Origin: Candidatus Treponema excrementipullorum | GTDB lineage: Bacteria; Spirochaetota; Spirochaetia; Treponematales; Treponemataceae | Assembly (NCBI GenBank): GCA_018883625.1 | Contig: JAHLFV010000127.1 | Coordinates: 1 to 6,159 of the forward strand | DNA: 6,159 nt | Direction of reading: 5' to 3' | Part shown: in pieces, positions 1-6,159 of the stretch | Layout of the letters: each line of letters starts with the position of its first letter | Position numbering within the stretch: the stretch's first letter is position 1 | Translations under genes and position numbers: made by a program | Notes under the pieces: model-generated | Told to the model about the DNA's origin: nothing | Seen by the model: only the letters and a program-made list of their open reading frames with translations | Database searches by the model: none

Positions 1-2
1 GT

Positions 3-554
3 ATATATGTGGGGGGCTACAGTTTTCAAATCGAAAAAATTAAAGGCAAGAAAACCTTGATTTTGCCTTTGGAAGACATTACGGCAGCCTTAAAACAAGA
101 AAAAAACGAAGACAAACTGGTTCAGATAGGCGGATTAAAAGCAAAAGTATTGGTAAAAGGATACACCCTACTTACCGGAGAAAAAGCAGAATTAATATTC
201 CGTTTAGTCAAAGAGCTTGATCTATGGCCTATAGACAACAGTCGATGGAACAGAAAAATCAATATTAATCTACACGATGAAGCAGATTTATCTGTCCTTA
301 TAAAAAATCTGCCACTTATTCTTGCCGTTACGGAAGCAAAAATTAAAAGTAAGGAATTGGGCTTTATTTGCCTTTATATCGACAACAGAGGAACTTACTG
401 GTTTAAAGTATCCCGTGGATTTGCCACAGCTTTGAACGAAAGCATTTCAAGTTTGGAAAGTTTGATAGACGATGCATCAGAAATATTGAAAGAAGAGGAT
501 AAAGCGCTTCTTAGCTCTGTGTATAGAAAACTTACGGATATTTTTAACGGTTAA
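3..554 (+). CDS. Unrecognised protein, probably 5'-truncated at the window edge
   Basis: I do not recognise this protein and assign no function. The frame is open from the left edge (codons ATA TAT before a GTG at 9) to TAA at 552-554, so the real start probably lies outside the window; if GTG at 9 is the start the product is 181 aa. No ribosome binding site can be judged with only 8 bases upstream. Counting from that GTG, the sequence is soluble-looking and charged, with no signal peptide or membrane segment. It has an N-terminal beta-rich part (about residues 1-60, many K/V/L alternations), a middle with the run LDLWPIDNSRWNRK near residue 70, a beta-like stretch FICLYIDNRGTYWFKV near 118-133, and a leucine- and acid-rich helical C-terminus (about 140-181). 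It is convergent with hemW, so it does not share that operon. It is probably a real gene because the frame is long, codon use is even and the C-terminus is coherent. Confidence 0.7.
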   Translation: MYVGGYSFQIEKIKGKKTLILPLEDITAALKQEKNEDKLVQIGGLKAKVLVKGYTLLTGEKAELIFRLVKELDLWPIDNSRWNRKININLHDEADLSVLIKNLPLILAVTEAKIKSKELGFICLYIDNRGTYWFKVSRGFATALNESISSLESLIDDASEILKEEDKALLSSVYRKLTDIFNG

Positions 555-556
555 CA

Positions 557-674
557 TATCCGGCAGAGAACATTACGCCCATTGCTCGTAGTATAAATCT
601 CCGACCAAATACACTATCCCGTCGGATAAAGTGCCGTTTATTAAATACGTGTAATACCGGATACTTTTGTTTTT
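557..674 (+). terminator. Multi-stem foldable element followed by a T-rich tract; possible terminator or structured RNA
   Basis: It begins 3 bases after the stop codon of the first gene. Visible pairings are an outer 7-bp stem TATCCGG (557-563) with CCGGATA (657-663), a second stem ATTAC (572-576) with GTAAT (651-655), and an inner hairpin CACT-ATCC (612-619), loop CGTC (620-623), GGAT-AA-AGTG (624-633) with a 2-base bulge. An alternative inner pairing is CCGAC (601-605) with GTCGG (621-625). Directly after the outer stem comes CTTTTGTTTTT (664-674). A stem followed by a T tract fits rho-independent termination of the plus-strand gene, but about 93 bases inside the outer stem is large for a simple terminator. 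A structured 3' UTR or small RNA is therefore also possible. This is folding by eye only. Confidence 0.35.
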
Positions 675-711
675 CGTATATATTATTCTAACAAACAATC
701 TTTCTGTCACA

Positions 712-757
712 AAAAAATAATACACACTACAAATATTATCACAATGTATTATTTTTT
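712..757. terminator. AT-rich 13-bp inverted repeat between convergent genes, possible bidirectional terminator
   Basis: AAAAAATAATACA (712-724) and TGTATTATTTTTT (745-757) are perfect reverse complements separated by a 20-base loop. Read on either strand, the repeat starts with an A tract and ends with a T tract, the symmetrical form expected of a terminator shared by convergent genes. On the minus strand the T tract is seven bases long and would serve the lepB-hemW transcript. Against this, only one G:C pair lies in the stem and the loop is long, so the RNA hairpin would be weak. Confidence 0.35.
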
Positions 758-760
758 ATA
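744..760 (+). repeat. 17-base direct repeat, copy 1 (intergenic)
   Basis: ATGTATTATTTTTTATA at this position recurs exactly at 913-929. Its first 14 bases overlap the right arm of the inverted repeat at 712-757, so the core TGTATTATTTTTT occurs three times within about 220 bases: twice in the same orientation and once inverted. The sequence is low in complexity, so chance is possible. Confidence 0.5.
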
Positions 761-811
761 CAAAAACAAAACCCTGTCGTACGTTACTGCAAAATCAACC
801 TTGTAAATCTG

Positions 812-2041
812 CTATGGTAATAATTCTTCCAGAAAACTATTCAAAAACAACAAACCTTTTTTGCTCATAGCATAATGTGTTTTTTGTACACTATTTAACA
901 TATTTTCTGAATATGTATTATTTTTTATAACAATTCTCTGTTTTATACCTTTTTCAAAGACTTCTTTTGGAAACTTTTTTTTGAATCTGTTTTCATATTC
1001 TTCTATACAAATACCATCAGTTTTTCTTAATCCCAGCATAAAATACTCAAAAGCCAACACTTCGCTTGAAAGTTTTTCTGCTTCTCCGGGCATTGCTTTA
1101 AAGTCTATCCGTGTAATAGGCTCCTTTGACGAAGTCATTTCTGAAAAATCAGAATTTTTCCTATATTCAATATAACGGTCAATAGAATTTGTGTTTGTAA
1201 ACCTCACCCCTTCCTGTAACACACCATTTTCACTTTGATAAAGAGTTCCTGTAGCTCCTGCTCCTGCACCGATATAAGATTCCTGATTCCAGTATGCTCT
1301 GTTGTGGCGACTCTCATAACCTTTTTGGGCAAAGTTGGAAACTTCATACTGAAGATATCCGGCATCTTCTAACAGTTTTTGTCCTATCAGCCACTGACTA
1401 TCAATATCTTCCGGGGAACAGATAATCTTTCCTTGAGATATTTTTTTATATAAAGGTGTGTTTTCTTCTATAGTCAATGCATACAGTGATATGTGATGTG
1501 GATTAAAAGACACAACATCTTGTAATGATTGTATAAACTCTTGTTCACTCTGTTGAGGCAGTCCAGCTATCAAGTCTACAGAAAAATTAGTACCATGAGA
1601 GGATAAAAGAGCCAGTACTTTTAAACAGTCAGCTCTTTTGGACAATCGGTGAACACAGTGTAATGCGTTGTCGTTGAGAGACTGGACACCGATAGAAACC
1701 CTGTTTACCCCCACAGATACCAAGCACTCTAAAAAATCCTCCGCAAGACTTTCAGTATTACACTCAAAGGTGATTTCGCAGTTCCCTCTTAAAAGGGGCG
1801 CAATCTCAGAAAAAATCTTTTTCACCTGCTGTTGAGACAGCAAACTGGGAGTACCGCCTCCAAAATACACAGTGGAAAGTTCCTTGATAGTGCCGGTTGT
1901 TTTGAAAAAAGCTATTTGACGGCATAATGCTTCTGCATACTCGTCGGGAACGGATTGAGCCGGTTGTGAGAAAAAATCACAGTAAAAACACTTTGATTTA
2001 CAATAGGGTATGTGAATGTATAAGGAAGTACAGTCACCCAT
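812..2041 (-). CDS. hemW: Radical SAM heme chaperone HemW (often annotated as oxygen-independent coproporphyrinogen III oxidase-like)
   Basis: This is a cytoplasmic radical SAM protein of 409 aa, near the upper end of the usual HemW size. Residues 7-23 read LYIHIPYC followed by CKSKCFYCDF: cysteines 14, 18 and 21 form the CxxxCxxC site for the 4Fe-4S cluster. Phe23 stands where HemN has its fourth cysteine, which favours HemW over true coproporphyrinogen oxidase. Other family motifs are GGGTPS (61-66), RVSIGVQS (114-121), DLIAGLPQQ (156-164), YEVSNFA (232-238), RHNRAYW (245-251), YIGAGAGA (256-263) and GLRKTDGI (337-344). HemW family members bind heme and deliver it to acceptor proteins; that role is inferred from the family. 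Residues about 297-325 look like an insertion. ATG at 2041 is preceded 15 nt upstream by the lepB stop, in the same frame, with no Shine-Dalgarno visible, so translation is probably coupled to lepB. The motif EANP is changed to ECNT (93-96). Confidence 0.93.
   Translation of the reverse strand: MGDCTSLYIHIPYCKSKCFYCDFFSQPAQSVPDEYAEALCRQIAFFKTTGTIKELSTVYFGGGTPSLLSQQQVKKIFSEIAPLLRGNCEITFECNTESLAEDFLECLVSVGVNRVSIGVQSLNDNALHCVHRLSKRADCLKVLALLSSHGTNFSVDLIAGLPQQSEQEFIQSLQDVVSFNPHHISLYALTIEENTPLYKKISQGKIICSPEDIDSQWLIGQKLLEDAGYLQYEVSNFAQKGYESRHNRAYWNQESYIGAGAGATGTLYQSENGVLQEGVRFTNTNSIDRYIEYRKNSDFSEMTSSKEPITRIDFKAMPGEAEKLSSEVLAFEYFMLGLRKTDGICIEEYENRFKKKFPKEVFEKGIKQRIVIKNNTYSENMLNSVQKTHYAMSKKGLLFLNSFLEELLP
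913..929 (+). repeat. 17-base direct repeat, copy 2 (inside the 3' end of hemW)
   Basis: This is an exact copy of 744-760. On the minus strand it is coding and lies near the HemW C-terminus (residues IKNNTY, about 372-377), so this copy is constrained by protein coding while the first is intergenic. Duplication of the hemW tail, or coincidence in AT-rich sequence, could explain the pair. Confidence 0.5.
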
Positions 2042-2056
2042 TATTATTGTACTATA

Positions 2057-2743
2057 TTACATACCACCGAAAAGGGAAAAGGGAAAATACTGAAAAAAGG
2101 CTCGTCCCTTTACTCTATCCTTGGTAACCGGTCCCCATATTCTGGAATCAATACCGGAATTTCTGCTGTCACACAGAACAAAATATTCATTTTCGCCAAG
2201 AACAATTTCTCCGGTATTTCCCAAGGCTCCGATATTTCCTTGCCAATTTTCGGGAATATCGTTGGTAGTTATATCGTAAGATTTAGAGGTTAACTCAAAT
2301 TCCGTCAAAAAGTGAGAACTGTTAGCAGGTTTTACGTAAACCACATAGTTTTTTACATACACAGTATCCCCGGGAAGTCCCACTACCCGTCTTACCGTAT
2401 CGTTTTCCGTAAACAGTCCGTTATCTTGAAATAAAATGACCTGCTGAAAAGTGACAAATGAGACAAAGTTGCTGATAAGACTTTTAAAAAAGCCCATATC
2501 CGTTGTTTTCTGAGATTCCACCAAAACTACATCCCCTCTTTTTACAGGAACCAAGGGAGAAACCAAAACCAAACTGCGATTTGAAATTTCGGGCATCATG
2601 GAATCAGAATGAACATTAACAGGATATATAACAAAACGAAGAACTAAGGTGGTTAAAATAGCAATAGCAAGAAATATACATATACCGATAAAAATTTTCA
2701 GTCTTAAAATTCTGCGTTCTTTGTATGAGTAAACATAATTCAT
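2057..2743 (-). CDS. lepB: Type I signal peptidase with arginine at the catalytic-lysine position
   Basis: This inner-membrane serine protease of family S26 removes signal peptides from exported proteins. It has 228 aa: a basic cytoplasmic tail (residues 1-16), one membrane segment (about 17-39) and an external catalytic domain. Box B is SDSMMP with the nucleophile Ser48; box C is RGDVVLVES (69-77); box D is VRRVVGLPGD (117-126); box E is CDSRNSGIDSR (191-201), followed by GRA at 213-215. In E. coli box D reads IKRAVGLPGD with general base Lys145; here that position is Arg118 (codon AGA). E. coli Gly272 and Ser278 correspond to Cys191 and Gly197. The fold is clearly signal peptidase I, but the active site is unusual. 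Residues 79-108 form a loop, part of it hydrophobic. The start is firm: an in-frame TAA lies four codons upstream and no other ATG precedes the membrane segment. There is no obvious Shine-Dalgarno. It is the first gene of an operon with hemW. Confidence 0.92.
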   Translation of the reverse strand: MNYVYSYKERRILRLKIFIGICIFLAIAILTTLVLRFVIYPVNVHSDSMMPEISNRSLVLVSPLVPVKRGDVVLVESQKTTDMGFFKSLISNFVSFVTFQQVILFQDNGLFTENDTVRRVVGLPGDTVYVKNYVVYVKPANSSHFLTEFELTSKSYDITTNDIPENWQGNIGALGNTGEIVLGENEYFVLCDSRNSGIDSRIWGPVTKDRVKGRAFFQYFPFSLFGGM

Positions 2744-2762
2744 AACAATAGATTATCACAGA

Positions 2763-2789
2763 ATTATAGTAAATTGCAAGGTCGCTCAA
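2763..2789 (-). promoter_or_regulatory. Candidate sigma-70-type promoter for lepB-hemW
   Basis: On the minus strand, TTGAGC (2789 to 2784, four of six to TTGACA) is followed after 15 bases by a perfect TATAAT (2768 to 2763). Transcription would start near 2756, leaving a leader of only about a dozen bases before the lepB ATG. That agrees with the lack of a Shine-Dalgarno there. The spacer is short, and a second TATAAT at 2868 to 2863 with no clear -35 is an alternative. Confidence 0.4.
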
Positions 2790-2915
2790 ATCCGTAGCCA
2801 AATGTACAATTTCCATACCTAAATCTCTAACTCAGAAAAAATATATAACATCTCCAGAACATATTATACATTTTCTTTGATTTAAAAAAACATTATTTTA
2901 CTTTTTGTCAAACTC

Positions 2916-2944
2916 TTGTCATATACAGCCATTTATTGTATAAG
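2916..2944 (+). promoter_or_regulatory. Candidate sigma-70-type promoter for the lipoprotein gene
   Basis: TTGTCA (2916-2921) and TATAAG (2939-2944) each match the consensus at five of six positions and are separated by the ideal 17 bases. Transcription would begin near 2951, giving a leader of about 114 bases that carries a stem-loop and the ribosome binding site. A second TTGTCA lies 11 bases upstream at 2905-2910. Confidence 0.55.
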
Positions 2945-2988
2945 TATGAAAGGGTGTTTTTACACGCATAGAAGTTTGAATTTTTGTT

Positions 2989-3009
2989 CTCTGAAGCATA
3001 TCTTCGGAG
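2989..3009 (+). other. Stem-loop in the lipoprotein mRNA leader
   Basis: CTCTGAAG (2989-2996) and CTTCGGAG (3002-3009) pair over 8 bp with one G:T wobble and a 5-base loop CATAT. No T run follows directly, so it is not a standard terminator. It lies 43 bases before the ribosome binding site and could affect transcript stability or translation. Confidence 0.35.
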
Positions 3010-3051
3010 TGTTATTTTGTAGTGGTAGCACCGATAAACACATTTTTCCAT

Positions 3052-3056
3052 AGGAG
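3052..3056 (+). promoter_or_regulatory. Ribosome binding site of the lipoprotein gene
   Basis: AGGAG lies 8 bases before ATG 3065, a canonical spacing that fixes this start. It is the only strong Shine-Dalgarno in the window; lepB and hemW lack one. Confidence 0.75.
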
Positions 3057-3064
3057 TTTTAAAC

Positions 3065-6000
3065 ATGGAGAAAAGATACATAGCACATAAAAAATCTTTC
3101 ATAAAACTATCAACTGCCTTACTATTTGTAAGTTCAGTGTTTTTAATGTCCTGCAAACAGGTACTATTACCTCAACCCGGAGGTTTTGACCAAAGCAAAA
3201 ACTCTTCCGGCTCCATTACTACAGAATGGACTGCTCCTACAGATTTGAAAGTAACTCAAGGGCTTCAGGGACGAATCGAATTGACGTGGAAACCTGTACT
3301 GAATGCCGTAAGATATTTTATTTATCGTTCTGATACTCCTTTTGGAAATTTTGTTCAGGTAGGAGAAACAACAGATGCTTTGTATACCCAAAAAGTTACC
3401 GCCGGTACCGATACCTATTACAAAATAACAGCTATTAATTTACAAAATCAGGAAACAGATTATTCCATAGCTGTCCGTGGTACCAGCCTAGCCCAACCTG
3501 TAATCAGTGATATTCAGGGAGACGCTCAAGAGGGAGACTCCACCGTAACTGTTTACTGGTATATGAATAATGTGGACGCTTATGCAGATGCCGTCCGATA
3601 TGAACTGGTCTGTTACGATGCCGCCGGTAAAGAGCAAAAGCGTATCCCAGGAGAGTCCGGTAATAAAACAGAGTTGACTGTAACGGGGCTTACTCCCAAT
3701 ACCACCTATTTGTATCAGGTAGAAGCCTATAACATTGCCGAACAAGACAAAACCGAAGCCAGTGACAAAATTGACGCTCAGACTGCCCGTCGTTTACGCC
3801 CCAACCCACCGGAAAACCTTACCGTCAGTCAAGGAGCTTTCGGCGACAAGGTGGAAGTATCCTTCGTACTGCCTACAAAAGTAGATGTTGCCGTGGAAAA
3901 AAATGTTTACGAGCAATTCCCCTTATATTTCAAAATTTACCGCAAAGTTGCTGGAGAAGATGACAGTACCTACGAACCGGTATGTGGATATTTCGGTTCT
4001 ATAAAAGACAATGCCGATAAAAACGGAGGTGTCTGTTTTGCAGACCAATATACCCCTACAGATCCTGACGCACCCTATCAGGAAGGAGAAACCGTAACTT
4101 GGACAGACAGCACTGTTGTCCGGGGACGTCAGTACCAATACAAAGTACAGTCTTACACCGATATTGAATCCCGTGTCATTACCTCCGACAAATCTATTGC
4201 AACTTCCGAACCGGGATGGGCAGTTGCTCCCCTTTCTTTTGAAATGGATCCGGTAATATATAATGACGAAGTTGACAGTGAAGGAAATCCTGTTTCCCAC
4301 AAAACGGCGAATTTGTCTGCAACCCTTACCTTTGATACCTTGGGAAAAGCTGACAGTTATGCTTATGAATTAACAGTAAATTACAGACGTAGAAACAATG
4401 GGGATGGTTCATTGAGTGAAAGTACGCCTACAAAACTAGGTGATTTTTTCACAGTTGATGAGCTAAGCGACCATATTTACAAAGCTGACTTACACGCAAA
4501 TCCGGGTAGTTACTCCTTTACAGTAAACGCCAAACATAAAACCAGCGGTTGGACGGAGTCTATTACAACCCCTAACAGTCGATATGTTGTACCGGATTTA
4601 CAACCCCTTATTGTGCAAAATTTGGTAGTCCAAGACGGATATCCTGATAAATTCGTTTTGACATGGGACAGAGATCCCTCTGTAACTTATGAAATTAAAT
4701 ACAAGATGGAAGATGCTCAGGGGGGAGATTATACTCTCATTGAACCTGTTTTGGCAGATGAAGGGGCAGAACCCGGTCAAACACAGCCTTTTGAATATCC
4801 CCTAACTCATTATGATGGTAGTCAGGGGAAAAATGCTGTTACCAGTGGGGATGCCCTGCGCATTGAAATCGTTCCCTATACCGATTACCAAGGGGATAAT
4901 CATAAAGCCGGAACACCCGAAAGCCCCGACCAGCTTTTCTACACTCTCGGAACTCCTGCCGTCACTTTTGACGAAACCAAAGCTGCCGCAGACTCCATTA
5001 CGGTAAGTTGGCCTAAAATAGAAAAAGCTACCTCTTATGAAGTAACATACGCTTATGACGGTGTTTCCGTTGAAACACAGGTGCTTCGGGACGGTGTAGC
5101 CACCACTTTTGCCGACGCATATAAAGCCGATACACAGATTATTCCCGTAACCAAAGAAGAAGAAATTCAGGTTACTGATAATATTACCTGTGTAATTCCT
5201 AAACCCATAGGATACGACTACATGGCTTATTCCGGCAAAGACGTTACTGTCACTGTTAAAGCTATAAACGGAACACGGCAAACCCAAACCACTGGAACTA
5301 CCGCTACCCGTACTCTAGGCCCGGCAACAGCTGAATTTTCTGCCACAGTTGCCGCAAAAGAAAATGCCATAGATGTAAGCTGGAAAGAAGTTCCCGGAGC
5401 CACCGGCTACCTTATTGCCAGAACCCGGTATGGAGCTTCTAATTCCGATGATTCCAGAAGTACCGACGGCGAATTCGTATACTTTTATGACGGCACAAAC
5501 CTTTCCGTTCGGGGACAGGATATTACCCCTGTATCTTCGGTTAAACTAAATGGAGATACTTTCACTCTTACCGACAAGTATACCGATTCTACAGGTGTTG
5601 GACCTCAGGACACTACGTATAAATTCCGTATCGAACAGGACAAGTTGGGATGGGGATATCCCTATCGCTATCAGGTATTTCCTGTAAAGGATGCCTCAGC
5701 GTCTTTTACCCGTTCTGAGAATTTACACCAGTGTACGGTGGGAGATGTGACCTATCAGGATGCAGATAAAAATTATGCTACCGGTTCTGCCATAGGCTAC
5801 GGTCTTGACGTTAAAGCTTCCAAAGCAGAAAGTGCCGATACCGTTACCATTACATGGACAAAGCCCTATTTGGAAGACAATACCAAGTTGGCTCCTGTGG
5901 TATATCGGAAAGCTTCTTCCGACCCTTCCGGTAAATGGGAAGCAATAACACCGTCAATAACAAATACTAAGGCAACTGTGTCTATTGCGTCGGAAAAAAC

Positions 6001-6124
6001 TGATACAAAGCATAAAGCCTTTGACTACATAGTAAAGTATGAAGAACAATCTTCCTTTGAAGGCAATCCCCATCCCTATTACGTGGAAAGTCTGCAAGGT
6101 GACGGACAGGAAGCAGCCAACAAG
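3065..6124 (+). CDS. Large lipoprotein of repeated fibronectin type III-like modules, 3' end missing
   Basis: The frame runs 1020 codons without a stop to the adapter junction, so the C-terminus is missing. Residues 1-29 are a lipoprotein signal: basic start (KRYIAHKK), hydrophobic core (about 15-28) and lipobox LMSC with the acylated Cys30. The mature protein would be lipid-anchored and exported. A Ser/Gly-containing linker (31-54) leads into about eight FN3-like modules, by eye at 55-140, 143-241, 246-388, 389-509, 510-629, 630-752, 753-900 and 914-1020. Most carry the B-strand tryptophan motif (IELTW, VTVYW, FVLTW, ITVSW, IDVSW, VTITW), and several carry a later Y-x-Y/V strand such as YYKITAIN, YLYQVEAYN, YQYKVQSY and YRYQVFPV. 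Module 4 is the most divergent. FN3 arrays on bacterial surface proteins usually mediate binding or act as spacers; the ligand here is unknown. Codons ending in C are more frequent than in lepB or hemW. Confidence 0.88.
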
Positions 6125-6159
6125 CTGTCTCTTATACACATCTCCGAGCCCACGAGACG
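6125..6159. other. Nextera transposase adapter (sequencing artefact)
   Basis: From 6125 the sequence is CTGTCTCTTATACACATCT, the reverse complement of the Tn5 mosaic end used in Nextera libraries. It continues into CCGAGCCCACGAGAC, the read-2 side adapter, and the last G (6159) would be the first base of the index. Translated in the lipoprotein frame it gives the well-known artefact LSLIHISEPTR. These bases are not genomic and should be trimmed. Confidence 0.98.

Larger units (their letters stand above)
2744..3064. other. Divergent intergenic region between lepB and the lipoprotein gene
   Basis: This is 321 bases of AT-rich DNA with A and T runs. I see no convincing gene in it and no tRNA. 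It holds a promoter candidate for each flanking gene (2763-2789 minus, 2916-2944 plus), a TTGTCA direct repeat, a leader stem-loop (2989-3009) and the lipoprotein ribosome binding site (3052-3056). A further weak pairing is GTGTT (3009-3013) with AACAC (3037-3041). Confidence 0.7.

Noticed and set aside
551..680. Integron attC site after the first gene, considered because some treponemes carry cassette arrays
   Set aside because: GGTTAAC does not fit the RYYYAAC box and no matching GTTRRRY lies at the other end of the fold.
981..2127. Plus-strand frames of 64 and 66 codons over hemW and lepB
   Set aside because: Antisense shadows of well-supported genes.
2616..2816. 66-codon minus-strand frame overlapping the lepB start in another frame
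   Set aside because: Most of it is an out-of-frame reading of the lepB membrane segment; no ribosome binding site or family.
2946..3053. Possible 35-aa leader peptide whose TAG overlaps the AGGAG of the lipoprotein gene
   Set aside because: The ATG is next to the -10 element and upstream of the predicted transcription start, there is no ribosome binding site, and the product is not recognisable. It would matter only if an upstream promoter is used.
2908..3156. 82-codon minus-strand frame across the lipoprotein promoter and start
   Set aside because: It overlaps the promoter, leader and signal-peptide region antisense and shows no domain or start signal.
3167..5287. Several minus-strand frames of 60-161 codons and one plus-strand frame (4812-5006) inside the lipoprotein gene
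   Set aside because: All are shadows of the 1020-codon frame, without start signals or recognisable domains.
5954..6139. Minus-strand frame starting MYKRQ
   Set aside because: Its start lies in the adapter and the rest is antisense to the lipoprotein; MYKRQ is a known adapter artefact.

Overview
The window most likely comes from a spirochaete of the Treponema type. It is a whole contig or contig end from a short-read assembly, because the last 35 bases are Nextera sequencing adapter rather than genome. The Treponema assignment is an inference. It rests on the AT-rich intergenic DNA, a very long lipoprotein of fibronectin-III-like modules with a relaxed spirochaete-style lipobox (LMSC), and an unusual signal peptidase I. 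No rRNA, tRNA or taxonomic marker is present to settle it.

Layout from left to right: (1) bases 1-554, plus strand, the 3' part of a gene I do not recognise, probably cut by the left edge. (2) Bases 555-811, a convergent intergenic region holding a foldable, multi-stem element followed by a T-rich tract, and an AT-only-looking inverted repeat; both are candidate terminators. (3) Bases 812-2743, minus strand, a two-gene operon lepB-hemW transcribed right to left: a type I signal peptidase whose catalytic-lysine position is arginine, then a HemW-type radical SAM protein. The genes are 15 nt apart and in the same reading frame. (4) Bases 2744-3064, a divergent intergenic region with a promoter candidate for each side and a stem-loop leader. 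(5) Bases 3065-6124, plus strand, 1020 codons of an exported lipoprotein built of about eight FN3-like modules, truncated at the right end. (6) Bases 6125-6159, adapter.

Functionally the genes are a mix of housekeeping and surface functions. The peptidase processes exported proteins. HemW is a heme chaperone/radical SAM protein. The large lipoprotein would be processed by signal peptidase II, not by the neighbouring signal peptidase I, so no direct link between the two should be read into their proximity. I see no CRISPR array, insertion sequence, integrase, toxin-antitoxin pair or defence cluster. The most interesting points are the altered active site of the signal peptidase, the modular lipoprotein, and the structured intergenic element at 557-674.
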